Shown piece after piece: positions 56,335-64,000 of a stretch of DNA of 64,000 bases. How positions within the stretch are numbered: the first letter of the stretch is position 1; every line of letters begins with the position of its first letter. The translations under genes were made by a program, and so were the position numbers. A model generated the notes under the pieces. The model worked only from the letters and a program-made list of their open reading frames with translations. It had not been told where the DNA came from and ran no database searches. The DNA is from JACDAN01 sp035265935 (lineage in GTDB: Bacteria > Actinomycetota > Thermoleophilia > Gaiellales > Gaiellaceae): contig DATFOC010000058.1 in NCBI GenBank assembly GCA_035265935.1, positions 37,021 to 101,020 on the forward strand, written 5' to 3'.

Positions 56335-57570
56335 CTAGCCGCCTGTCCGGCCCCCGATGTCGTTCGAGAGCCCGATAAAGAACAGCATCAGTACGACCGC
56401 GATTCCGACCACCGAGACACGTTCGTAGACCTCCCTCCCCACCGAGCGCCCGCGGACGCCCTCGATGATCGAGAACGCGATGTGGCCGCCGTCCAGCGGC
56501 AGCAGCGGAAGCAGGTTGAGGAGCGCCAGTGAGAGGCTGATCAGGCCCAGCATCCAGAGATAGGTCTCCCAGCCGCGGTCAAGGGCGTCGGAGGAGCCGC
56601 GGACGATCCCGATTGGGCTCGAGATCTCCTCGCGACCGGAGCCCCGGACCAGGCGGCTGAGCGTGCCGCCCACCTCCTTCGTGATCAGCCAGGTGAGCCG
56701 GAACGACTCCCCGATCGCCGTCATCACCGGTAGGTCTTCGAACGCCGGGCGGAAGCCGATTCGATAGGCGCCGTCCGTGTCCTCGAACGGCCGCACCGGG
56801 CCAAGGACGACCTCCCGTCCCCCCCGCTCGATAGTCACCCGGACGGGGTTGCCCTCGGACTCAACGATGAGCTCGAACATCTTCGATGCGTCGACCGGTG
56901 TCCCGTTGATCGCGACGATCCGGTCGCCGGGGCGCAGGTCGATCTGCGCGGCAGGGGTCGGACGGCCAGGCCTGATCTCGTGCTCCACCCGGTCGACCGT
57001 CGTCGTCGCCCGGCCGGGGCCCAGAATGAGCAGCAGCGCGAACATGAGGATGGCGAAGAGCAGGTTGATGCCGGGCCCGGCGCCGATCACCGCGATCTTT
57101 TTCCACGTGCGCTGGCGCCAGTACGCGTCGAGGCCGAGCTCGTCCGTGATCTCGGTCATCCCGCGCTCCATCCCTTTCCGCGCCGCCGGCGTGAGGTCGG
57201 CGTCGTCCGCCGAGCGCTCGAGCGCCTTGAGGGCGCCCGCAGCTCCGTCGAAGTCGCCCTCGGCCAGCAGGCGCTTCAGACGCTCGGCCGGGCCGACCAG
57301 CTGGGGCGCCTCCTGGATCGCGGCGCCGAAGTGCGCGTCCACCTCGGACGGCGCCGGACGGTGCATTCCCGGGATCTTCACGTAGCCGCCGAGCGGGATC
57401 GCGCCAATCCCGTACTCGATCCCGTCGCGCCGGACCTTCGCGATCGCGGGCGGGAAACCCACGTAGAACTTGCGCGGACGCATCCCGACGGTGCGGGCGG
57501 TGTAGAAGTGGCCGGCCTCGTGGAGCAGGACGAGGAACGCGAGGCCGAGGATGGCGATCAGGCTGTTCAC
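56335..57570 (-). CDS. rseP: RseP-type site-2 zinc metalloprotease
   Basis: 411 residues from a GTG overlapping the dxr stop. The first helix carries the zinc motif VLLHEAGHFYTAR (HExxH); the PDZ domain is at about 210-290 (DLRPGDRIVAINGTPVDASK); and the third-ligand motif is LLPLLPLDGGHIAFS near residue 370. It performs intramembrane cleavage of regulatory proteins such as anti-sigma factors. Between GGYVKIPGMHRP and WKKIAVIGAGPGINLL there is a charged helical insertion of about 70 residues, longer than usual. Placed between dxr and ispG, as in many actinobacteria. Confidence 0.93.
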   Translation of the reverse strand: MNSLIAILGLAFLVLLHEAGHFYTARTVGMRPRKFYVGFPPAIAKVRRDGIEYGIGAIPLGGYVKIPGMHRPAPSEVDAHFGAAIQEAPQLVGPAERLKRLLAEGDFDGAAGALKALERSADDADLTPAARKGMERGMTEITDELGLDAYWRQRTWKKIAVIGAGPGINLLFAILMFALLLILGPGRATTTVDRVEHEIRPGRPTPAAQIDLRPGDRIVAINGTPVDASKMFELIVESEGNPVRVTIERGGREVVLGPVRPFEDTDGAYRIGFRPAFEDLPVMTAIGESFRLTWLITKEVGGTLSRLVRGSGREEISSPIGIVRGSSDALDRGWETYLWMLGLISLSLALLNLLPLLPLDGGHIAFSIIEGVRGRSVGREVYERVSVVGIAVVLMLFFIGLSNDIGGRTGG

Positions 57571-58628
57571 GCGGCCACCAGCGCCTGCTCGGCGAGGCGA
57601 CGCGCCTCGCGGTCGGCCTCGTGGAGCGCCTCGACATCGGCGGCAGGCGAGCCGTCGGCGGCGTCGAGCGTGTGCTCCACGACCTCGGGGATACCGAGGA
57701 ACGGCAGGCGTCCGTCGAGGAAAGCGGCGACGGCGACCTCGTTCGCGGCGTTGAATGCGCACGGGTAGCTGCCTCCGCGCTCGCCGGCGAGCCGGGCCAG
57801 GCCGAGCATCGGGAACGACTCCTCGTCCACCGGCTCGAACTCGAGCACGAGACCAGATGCGAAGTCCAGCTGCGGCAGGTCGACTGCCGCGCGGTCCGGG
57901 TACGTCAGCGCGTACGAGATCGGCACACGCATGTCCGGATAGCCGACGTGCGCGAGCGACGAACCGTCGCGGAGCCGGACGAGCCCGTGCACGACGGATG
58001 TCGGCTGGATCACGACCTCGATCCGTTCGTACGGCAGGTCGAAGAGGAAGTGCGCCTCGATGACCTCGAGCCCCTTGTTTGCGAGCGTCGCCGAGTCGAT
58101 GGTGACCTTCGGCCCCATGCTCCAGGTCGGGTGAGCGAGCGCATCGTCGGGTGTTACGTCCTCGAGCTCCGATCGGTTGCGGCGGCGGAACGGTCCGCCC
58201 GAGGCGGTGACCACGACGGAGTCGACGGTCTCCGGGGCACGGCCCTCCAGGCACTGGAAGAGCGCCGAGTGCTCGCTGTCGACAGGCAGGAGCCGCCCTC
58301 CTCCCCGGTCCAACGCCGCGAGCGCCAGCTCGCCGGCTGCAACCAGGCTCTCCTTGTTCGCAAGCGCGAGATCAATCCCCCGCTCGAGCGTCGACAGCGT
58401 CGCCCGCACACCGGCAAAGCCGACAACTGCGTTGAGGACGACGTCGGGCTCAGCCTGCTCGAGGAGCGCGATGGGGTCGCCGCCGACCTGCGTGAGCGGC
58501 GCCACGCCGTCCAGCGGCCGGGATCCGGACGCGGCGGCGACGAGCTCGAGGTCGGGATGGCGCTCGATGACTTCCCGCGCCTGAAGGCCGATCGAGCCCG
58601 TCGCCCCGAGGATCGCAACTCGCTTCAT
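57567..58628 (-). CDS. dxr: 1-deoxy-D-xylulose 5-phosphate reductoisomerase
   Basis: 353 residues. The NADPH loop GATGSIGLQAREVI opens the protein; ANKESLVAAGEL, PVDSEHSALFQCLEG and TASGGPFR line the active site, and GPKVTIDSATLANKGLEVIE is the conserved metal/substrate region. It commits DXP to the MEP pathway. It is slightly short at the N-terminal linker compared with E. coli Dxr. Overlaps the rseP GTG at its end and follows cdsA by 7 bases. Confidence 0.96.
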   Translation of the reverse strand: MKRVAILGATGSIGLQAREVIERHPDLELVAAASGSRPLDGVAPLTQVGGDPIALLEQAEPDVVLNAVVGFAGVRATLSTLERGIDLALANKESLVAAGELALAALDRGGGRLLPVDSEHSALFQCLEGRAPETVDSVVVTASGGPFRRRNRSELEDVTPDDALAHPTWSMGPKVTIDSATLANKGLEVIEAHFLFDLPYERIEVVIQPTSVVHGLVRLRDGSSLAHVGYPDMRVPISYALTYPDRAAVDLPQLDFASGLVLEFEPVDEESFPMLGLARLAGERGGSYPCAFNAANEVAVAAFLDGRLPFLGIPEVVEHTLDAADGSPAADVEALHEADREARRLAEQALVAA

Positions 58629-58635
58629 CGACTCA

Positions 58636-59427
58636 TCATGCCGCGCCGAACGCCTTCAACAAGTAATACGCACCGACACCGGTGAAGAGAAAGGCGTCGA
58701 GCCGGTCGAGCATCCCACCATGCCCGAGGAGGATTCGCCCACTGTCCTTGACCCCCATGTCGCGCTTGAGCGCCGATTCGAAGAGGTCGCCGACTGGACC
58801 GGCGACGGCGATGAGGGCGCCGAGGGCAAGGGACTCCGGCACGGTCAGGAAATCCTCGTCGTAGAACGCGAAGAACGAGACGAGCACCGCCGCGATCGTT
58901 CCGGCCACGAAACCCTCCCACGTCTTCCCCGGTGATGTCTGCGGCGCCATCTTGTGCCTCCCGAGCACCCTTCCTGCCGCAAACGCCATCGTGTCGGAGG
59001 CGAACACCGCCAGGACGACCGTCAGCAGCGTCAGGAAGCCGTGCTCGGGCAGCTCACGGAGAAGCACGAGATGCGCGAGGCCGAGCCCGATCCAGGCCGA
59101 GCCCAGAACGGTCATGGAGACCGAAGCTGCCGACGGCATTCCGCCGGCGGCGGCCTTGAACAGGAACGCCAGCGGCAGCGTCGAGAAGAACCCGGCGAGT
59201 GCCCACTCGGGCCCCCATGCCGCCCCGATCAGTGTCGCGAGCGTTCCGGCGTAGCCCGCGAGCAGCACCGGCCGCAGGTTGCGCGTCATCACATAGAGCT
59301 CGTGGAGGGCGACCATCCCGGCGACCGCGGCCAGGCCCACCATCCACCACCCTCCCGCCCAGATCAGCAGGAGCACGACGGGCAGCAGCGCTGCCGCGAC
59401 GAGGATGCGGGAGACGAGCGCCGTCAT
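58636..59427 (-). CDS. cdsA: phosphatidate cytidylyltransferase
   Basis: 263 residues, about eight membrane segments. The C-terminal signature is complete: SPGKTWEGFVAGTIAAVLVS and DLFESALKRDMGVKDSGRIL then GHGGMLDRLDAF. The ATG at 59427 overlaps the uppS stop; a longer upstream frame reads only uppS sequence. It makes CDP-diacylglycerol from phosphatidate and CTP, the precursor used by the PgsA-like enzyme at 37 kb. Confidence 0.95.
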   Translation of the reverse strand: MTALVSRILVAAALLPVVLLLIWAGGWWMVGLAAVAGMVALHELYVMTRNLRPVLLAGYAGTLATLIGAAWGPEWALAGFFSTLPLAFLFKAAAGGMPSAASVSMTVLGSAWIGLGLAHLVLLRELPEHGFLTLLTVVLAVFASDTMAFAAGRVLGRHKMAPQTSPGKTWEGFVAGTIAAVLVSFFAFYDEDFLTVPESLALGALIAVAGPVGDLFESALKRDMGVKDSGRILLGHGGMLDRLDAFLFTGVGAYYLLKAFGAA

Positions 59428-60161
59428 CGCCTGCCGAACCGCCGCTGACGCTCCGAGTACTCGTCCACGGCGGCACGGAGGTCGTCGGGGGAGAACTCGG
59501 GCCAGCGGCGGTCCGTGAAAACGAGCTCCGAGTACGCGAGCTGCCACAGCAGGAAGTTCGAGATCCGGAGCTCGCCGGAGGTGCGGATCAAGAGATCCGG
59601 GTCGGGAAGCTCCGGCGCGTACAGGTACCTGCCGAGCATCTGTTCGTCGATCTCCTCGGCCTCGAGACCTTCCTCCACGATTCGCCTGGCCGCATGCGCG
59701 AGCTCGGCCCGTCCGCCGTAGTCGAACGCGATCCAGAGGTTGAGACGGTCCCGGTGGGCCGTCTGTTCCTCCAGCTCGGCCATCTGGGTCCGAAGCTCGG
59801 GAGAAACGCGGTCGCGGCGGCCCACGAAGCGGGTGCGCACGCCCTGCTCGGCAAGGTCCGGGAGCTCGCGCTGGATCGTCTCGGCGAAAATCTCCATGAG
59901 CTCGTCGACCTCCGAGGGAGGCCGCAGCCAGTTCTCGGTGGAGAACGCGTAGACGGTCAGGGACTCGATCCCGAGGTCGATCGCCGTCTCCACGGTCCGC
60001 CGGAGCGCGCGCGTGCCTTCACGATGGCCGTCGGCGACCCTCAGGCCCTGCTCCGCGGCCCAGCGGCTGTTTCCGTCCATGATGATCGCGACGGAACGGG
60101 GGATCTCCCCAGGCTCGCGCGGTAGCTCGGGCCGGCGCCGCAGGCGGGCGAGGAGGCCCAA
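59424..60161 (-). CDS. uppS: undecaprenyl (polyprenyl) diphosphate synthase
   Basis: A 245-residue cis-prenyltransferase. IPRSVAIIMDGNSRWA has the catalytic Asp, GHREGTRALRR and YAFSTENWLRP follow, and DLLIRTSGELRISNFLLWQL is the IPP-binding region. It extends farnesyl diphosphate with IPP to the C55 carrier lipid of peptidoglycan synthesis. TTG start with GAGG upstream. Confidence 0.95.
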   Translation of the reverse strand: MGLLARLRRRPELPREPGEIPRSVAIIMDGNSRWAAEQGLRVADGHREGTRALRRTVETAIDLGIESLTVYAFSTENWLRPPSEVDELMEIFAETIQRELPDLAEQGVRTRFVGRRDRVSPELRTQMAELEEQTAHRDRLNLWIAFDYGGRAELAHAARRIVEEGLEAEEIDEQMLGRYLYAPELPDPDLLIRTSGELRISNFLLWQLAYSELVFTDRRWPEFSPDDLRAAVDEYSERQRRFGRR

Positions 60162-60162
60162 G

Positions 60163-60711
60163 CTAAACCTCGGTGATCTCGGCTTCCTTGCGCTTCAGGA
60201 GCTCGTCGATCCCGGTCACGTGCTCGTCCGTGAGCTTCTGGACGCGCTCTTCAGCGCGGTGCTCCTCGTCGGCGCCGACGCTCTGCTCTTCCTTGAGGTG
60301 GTGGATCACGTCACGACGGACGTTCCGCACAGCGACCCGCCCTTCCTCCGCGACGTGACGGGCGACCTTCACGAGCTCCTTGCGGCGCTCCTCCGTCAGC
60401 TGCGGAATCGGCAGGCGGATGATCTTGCCGTCGTTCGACGGGTTGAGGCCGAGGTCGGACTCCTGGATCGCGCGCTCGATCGCGCCGAGGGAGCTGGGGT
60501 CGAACGGCTGAACGGTCAGCATCCGCGGCTCGGGCACGTTCAGCGTCGCCAGCTGATTCAGCGGCGTCGGCTGGCCGTAGTAGTCCACCGTCACCCGGTC
60601 GAGCAGGGCGGCCGAGGCGCGCCCGGTGCGGATCGTGTTCAGCTCGTGGTGGGTCGCCTCGACGGACTTGTCCATCCTGGTCGCGGCGTCCTTGATCAAG
60701 TCGTCGATCAT
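60163..60711 (-). CDS. frr: ribosome recycling factor
   Basis: 182 residues, typical RRF: IRTGRASAALLDRVTVDYYG, TPLNQLATLNVPEPRMLTVQ, IRLPIPQLTEERRKELVKVA and the C-terminal helix with IDELLKRKEAEITEV. It splits post-termination ribosomes with EF-G. The ATG at 60711 overlaps the pyrH stop by 4 bases. Confidence 0.97.
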   Translation of the reverse strand: MIDDLIKDAATRMDKSVEATHHELNTIRTGRASAALLDRVTVDYYGQPTPLNQLATLNVPEPRMLTVQPFDPSSLGAIERAIQESDLGLNPSNDGKIIRLPIPQLTEERRKELVKVARHVAEEGRVAVRNVRRDVIHHLKEEQSVGADEEHRAEERVQKLTDEHVTGIDELLKRKEAEITEV

Positions 60712-61463
60712 GTGGTCGCTCCGGTCGTCGGGGTCGAGATGATCGTGCCCACGCGCTCCCCGAGCGCGACCCGCCGGATGTTGCCCTCGGCGAGCGCGAA
60801 GACGTAGATCGGAAGCGCATTGTCCATGCACAGGGACAGGGCCGTCGTGTCCATCACCCGCAACCCACGCTCGATCGCCTGGAGGTGCGTGAGCTCCGGA
60901 AGGAACTCGGCGGTGGGCTCGACGCGCGGATCGCCGTCGTAGACGCCCTCGACCGCGTGCTTCGCCATCAGGATCGCGTCCGCGCCAATCTCGAGCGCGC
61001 GCAGGGCGGCCGCGGTGTCCGTCGTGAAGAACGGGTTGCCGGTGCCGGCCGCGAAGATGACGACGCGGTCCTTCTCGAGGTGCCGGATCGCTCGCCGGCG
61101 GATATAGGGCTCGGCCACCTCGGACACGTGGATCGCCGATAGCACCCGCGTGTGCATCCCCTGCCGCTCGAGGACGTCCTGGAGCGTCAGCGCGTTCAGG
61201 ACGGTCGCGAGCATCCCGGCGTAGTCGGCGGTGGCCCGGTCCATCCCCTCGGCCGCGGCGGTCATGCCCCGGTAGATGTTCCCGGCGCCGACCACGATCG
61301 CGATCTGGACGCCGTGCTCGTGCACCTGCTCGATCTCCCGTGCGATCAGCTCGACCTCGCGGAGGTCGACGCCGTAGTCCTGGTCGCCCATCAGGGCCTC
61401 GCCGGAGAGCTTCAACAGCACCCGGCCGAACACCGGGCCGGCGCCGTTGTTGTCAGCCGCCAA
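60708..61463 (-). CDS. pyrH: UMP kinase
   Basis: 251 residues. LLKLSGEALMGDQDYGVD, IVVGAGNIYRGM, GTGNPFFTTDTAAALRALEI and KHAVEGVYDGDPRVEP are the hallmark segments of the hexameric bacterial UMP kinase. It phosphorylates UMP to UDP. The TTG start lies 11 bases inside the end of tsf; a GTG at 61433 is the only close alternative and would remove 10 non-conserved residues. Confidence 0.96.
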   Translation of the reverse strand: MAADNNGAGPVFGRVLLKLSGEALMGDQDYGVDLREVELIAREIEQVHEHGVQIAIVVGAGNIYRGMTAAAEGMDRATADYAGMLATVLNALTLQDVLERQGMHTRVLSAIHVSEVAEPYIRRRAIRHLEKDRVVIFAAGTGNPFFTTDTAAALRALEIGADAILMAKHAVEGVYDGDPRVEPTAEFLPELTHLQAIERGLRVMDTTALSLCMDNALPIYVFALAEGNIRRVALGERVGTIISTPTTGATT

Positions 61464-62253
61464 GGGCGTAACGCGCGAACTCGAGTGCCTCGGCGTCCTG
61501 CTCCTGGAGCACCTTCTCGACCGTCTTGCCGCTCTCGTGGATCCACTCCTGGTCGAGCAGGACGGTCAGCGCGAAGAAGCGCTTCCTGAGCATCCCCTCG
61601 ACGATGTTCGGGCGGACCTGCTCCGGCCTCGACTGCACCTCGTCGGAATTCTCGTAGATGGTCCGCTCGGCCTCGATCTCCTCGGCCGGAACCTCGTCCC
61701 GGCTCCGGTACCTCGGCGCCGCGAACGAGATGTGCATCGCGAGCTGCTTGGCAAGCTCCGCCGAGCCGCGGATCTTCACGATCACGCCGATCTTGTTCGC
61801 CGGCGGGTGGACGTAAGCAGCGATCGTCTCCCCGCCGTCCCGGTCGACGCGCGAGGCGCCGCGGATGGCGACGTTCTCCCCGATCTTGCCGACCAGCTCG
61901 ACGCGCTCGTCCTCGAGTTCGTCAGCGGCCTCGGGCCCGTCCCGGTGCACGGTCTCGAGCACCTTCTGGGCGAAGGCGAGGAACTCGTCGTTCTTGGACA
62001 CCGGCTCCGTCTCGCTGCCGACGGCAACGAGCGTTCCGCGGTCTTCGTCCACGAGTGAGAGGACGATCCCCTCGGTCGTCTCGCGACCGGCGCGCTTGCC
62101 GGCCTCTGCCATCCCGCGCTCGCGGAGGAGGCGCTTCGCCGCCTCGACGTCGCCGCCCGTCTCTTGGAGGGCGCGCTTGCAGTCCATCATCCCGGCGCCC
62201 GTCTCCTCTCGGAGCTGCTTGACGAGCCCGGCTGGAATCTCGGTCGTGCTCAC
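61453..62253 (-). CDS. tsf: elongation factor Ts
   Basis: 266 residues. LVKQLREETGAGMMDCKRAL matches the UBA-like N-terminal domain with the TGAGMMDCK signature; VAIRGASRVDRDGGETIAAY and HISFAAPRYRSRDEVPAEEI belong to the core domains. It exchanges GDP on EF-Tu. The GTG start overlaps the rpsB stop. Confidence 0.97.
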   Translation of the reverse strand: MSTTEIPAGLVKQLREETGAGMMDCKRALQETGGDVEAAKRLLRERGMAEAGKRAGRETTEGIVLSLVDEDRGTLVAVGSETEPVSKNDEFLAFAQKVLETVHRDGPEAADELEDERVELVGKIGENVAIRGASRVDRDGGETIAAYVHPPANKIGVIVKIRGSAELAKQLAMHISFAAPRYRSRDEVPAEEIEAERTIYENSDEVQSRPEQVRPNIVEGMLRKRFFALTVLLDQEWIHESGKTVEKVLQEQDAEALEFARYALGG

Positions 62254-63152
62254 TGGCCCTCCCCTTCCTGGGCTGGTGCTTCCTCGGGCGTGGTCTCCTC
62301 AGGTGCGGTCTCCGCAGCCTCGGTCTCGGCAGCGCTCTCCGCCGGCGCCATTGGCTCGTGCTCGACCGGCGTCTCGTCCGCTGCGGGCGTCTCGTCCGGT
62401 TCCGGCGCCTGCTCGGCCGCCGGAGCGGCCTCGGCCTTCTGGCCGTTCTGCTCGAACTCCTGGACGGTCACACCCTGCTTCCCGGCCTCGATCGCGTCGC
62501 CAATCGCGCGGACGATGAGGCTGCACGAGCGGATCGCGTCGTCGTTGCCCGGGATCACGAGGTCGACCTCGTCGGGGTCGCAGTTCGTGTCGACGAGGCC
62601 GATGATCGGCAGGCCCAGCCGTCGCGCCTCTCGGACGGCGATCTGCTCCTTGCGGAGGTCGAGGACGAACAACGCATCCGGCTGGCGCTTGAGGTCGGCG
62701 ACGCCGCCGAGATTCGCCTCGAGCTTCTCCAGCTCGCCCAGCATCGTCAGGCGCTCCTTGGCGGGCAGCAGGTCGAGCTGGCCCTCCTCGTTCAACCGGC
62801 GCAGCTCGTGGAGCCGCTCGATGCGACTCGACATCGTGCGCCAGTTCGTGATCAGGCCGCCGAGCCAACGGTGGTTGACGTACGGCATGCCGACCCGCTT
62901 GGCTGTCTCCTGGACGGCGTCCTGTGCCTGCTTCTTGGTGCCCACGAAGAGCACGGTGCCGTTCTTCGACGACAGGTCGCGGACGAAGTCGCACGCCTGC
63001 TCGAGCAGGTCGGAGGTCTTCTGCAGGTCGATGATGTAGATGCCGCCGCGCTCCGTGAAGATGAAGCGGCGCATCTTTGGGTTCCAGCGACGCGTCTGGT
63101 GGCCGAAGTGGACGCCGGCCTCCAGCAGCTCTCGCATCGAGACAGCGGGCAA
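62250..63152 (-). CDS. rpsB: 30S ribosomal protein S2
   Basis: 300 residues from a TTG at 63152, chosen because AAGGGGG lies at the right distance and the product then begins PAVSMRELLEAGVHFGHQTR as other S2 proteins do. RRWNPKMRRFIFTERGGIYI, FVGTKKQAQDAV and HRWLGGLITNWRTM are S2 signatures. After residue 235 there is a 65-residue Glu/Ala/Pro-rich acidic extension not present in most S2 proteins. It heads the conserved minus-strand unit. Confidence 0.97.
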   Translation of the reverse strand: MPAVSMRELLEAGVHFGHQTRRWNPKMRRFIFTERGGIYIIDLQKTSDLLEQACDFVRDLSSKNGTVLFVGTKKQAQDAVQETAKRVGMPYVNHRWLGGLITNWRTMSSRIERLHELRRLNEEGQLDLLPAKERLTMLGELEKLEANLGGVADLKRQPDALFVLDLRKEQIAVREARRLGLPIIGLVDTNCDPDEVDLVIPGNDDAIRSCSLIVRAIGDAIEAGKQGVTVQEFEQNGQKAEAAPAAEQAPEPDETPAADETPVEHEPMAPAESAAETEAAETAPEETTPEEAPAQEGEGQ

Positions 63153-63275
63153 GGTGAATCCCCCTTGATTGGTTGACGGTGCTACAGCCGGTGGGAGAGA
63201 CGTGGAACCGGCGACAAACTCGCCGGCACCGACCACGCCCCGGGCCCGCCGGGTCGGGTACGGAACGCGCGGATT

Positions 63276-64000
63276 CTAGCGGAGGTCGTCGAGATACCGC
63301 TGGAGCTCGCCGGGCAGCGGCGACTCGACGTCCAGGCGCTTTCCGGTGAGCGGATGGTCGAATGCGAGTCGCGTCGCGTGGAGGAACTGGCGGCCCAGGG
63401 CCGGGTCCGGCACGCCGTAGACGGGGTCGCCGACGATCGGCAGGCCGATCGCGCCGAGGTGGACGCGGATCTGGTGGGTCCTCCCCGTCTCCAGGTCGAC
63501 GCGGAGAAGCGCGTGCTGCCCCAGCAGCTCGAGCAGCTCGAAGTGCGTCACGGCCTCGCGCGGGCTGTCAGTGTTCAGGGACTGGCGGGTGGGGTCGCGG
63601 CGGTCGCGGCCGATCGGCGCCTCGATCCGGCCTCTTCGCGAGCGGGGCCGACCGCGGACGAGCGCCGTGTAGGTCCGCTCGAGTCCGTGGGCCTTGACGA
63701 GCTCCTTCAGATTCTCGAAGGCCTCGTCGGACCGGGCGACGACGAGGAGGCCCGAGGTGTCGCGGTCGAGCCGGTGGACGATGCCCGGCCGCTCCTCGTC
63801 TCCACCCGAGGCTCCGTGGGCGAGGACGCCGTGGACGAGGGTTCCGCTCCGATGGCCGCGGGACGGGTGGACGACGACCCCAGCGGGCTTGTCCACGACG
63901 AGGAGATGCTCGTCCTCGTACGCGATCCTGAGCTCGACCTCCTCCGGCACAAGCTCCGGCTTGGCCTCGGGAGGCTCGAACTCGACGTCCTCCCCGCCCT
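63276..64000 (-). CDS. RluA-family 23S rRNA pseudouridine synthase (RluD-like), 5' end outside window
   Basis: The frame is open to the window edge. The catalytic motif is GIVHRLDRDTSGLLVVAR, with DEHLLVVDKPAGVVVHPSRG upstream and ETGRTHQIRVHLGAIGLPIV and HATRLAFDHPLTGK downstream. The residues at the edge (GGEDVEFEPPEAKPELVPEE) look like the end of an S4 RNA-binding domain, so the full protein likely has S4 plus synthase, as in RluD. It converts uridines in 23S rRNA helix 69 or a similar site. It lies 123 bases before rpsB. Confidence 0.9.
   Translation of the reverse strand, partial: GGEDVEFEPPEAKPELVPEEVELRIAYEDEHLLVVDKPAGVVVHPSRGHRSGTLVHGVLAHGASGGDEERPGIVHRLDRDTSGLLVVARSDEAFENLKELVKAHGLERTYTALVRGRPRSRRGRIEAPIGRDRRDPTRQSLNTDSPREAVTHFELLELLGQHALLRVDLETGRTHQIRVHLGAIGLPIVGDPVYGVPDPALGRQFLHATRLAFDHPLTGKRLDVESPLPGELQRYLDDLR

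Noticed and set aside
1..64000. CRISPR arrays, insertion sequences with transposases, prophage or integrase genes, rRNA operons
   Set aside because: None seen on either strand; the only dispersed repeat is the 166-bp hairpin element, which has no coding capacity.

Overview
The window is high-GC DNA with dense gene packing, frequent GTG and TTG starts, and many 4-base stop/start overlaps. Gene content points to a deep-branching Gram-positive actinobacterium, most likely class Thermoleophilia (Gaiellales/Solirubrobacterales-like). Supporting evidence is MurT/GatD for lipid II amidation, a DapL-type lysine aminotransferase, an RsiG-like c-di-GMP protein, RodZ, ribonuclease Y, and the block rpsB-tsf-pyrH-frr-uppS-cdsA-dxr-rseP-ispG-proS. 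The taxonomic placement is an inference; no rRNA is present.

Layout. 1-3.2 kb: tail of a nucleoside-type ABC importer and a small membrane protein. 3.2-9.0 kb: rodZ-like, cinA, thpR, recA, recX, rny. 9.05-12.55 kb (minus): a large secreted nuclease. 12.6-19.9 kb: miaB, a phosphatase, miaA, dapF, dapL-like, hflX, dut, a 166-bp hairpin repeat, and a NUDIX gene. 20-22.1 kb (minus): gatD-murT. 22.2-27.3 kb: a small secreted peptide, a subtilisin with VSWSD repeats, and a protein carrying both GGDEF and HD-GYP domains; the protease and c-di-GMP units share a palindromic upstream motif. 27.4-31.1 kb: an HNR-repeat protein, an orphan class-II glutaminase, and two RpoD-type sigma factors facing each other. 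31.3-31.85 kb: two tandem copies of a promoter-RNA-terminator unit, a structured small RNA of no family I recognise. 31.9-37.6 kb: small proteins, then a minus-strand series pgsA-like, GDP-mannose pyrophosphorylase fusion, rsiG-like, second hairpin repeat, FHA, MerR, apt. 37.7-41.7 kb: a HutF-like deiminase and a fibronectin-type secreted protein.

From 42.5 to 52.8 kb the sequence changes character. A secreted trypsin, a secreted metalloprotease, a six-TM protein and a secreted double glyoxalase-fold protein sit among at least eight frameshifted, truncated or nonsense-interrupted genes. Either this is a decaying accessory region or it contains base-level assembly errors. A tRNA-Pro(GGG) lies at 52.1 kb.

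53.2-64 kb (minus) is a conserved housekeeping run in transcription order rluD, rpsB, tsf, pyrH, frr, uppS, cdsA, dxr, rseP, ispG, proS, xre. It links translation, UMP supply, isoprenoid precursor synthesis, undecaprenyl carrier and phospholipid synthesis.

The least explained elements are the tandem small RNA at 31.3-31.85 kb, whose copies show compensatory base changes, and the inverted-repeat element found twice between co-directional genes. c-di-GMP turnover (24.6-27.3 kb) and a candidate c-di-GMP-binding anti-sigma factor (34.2 kb) occur within 10 kb of each other.
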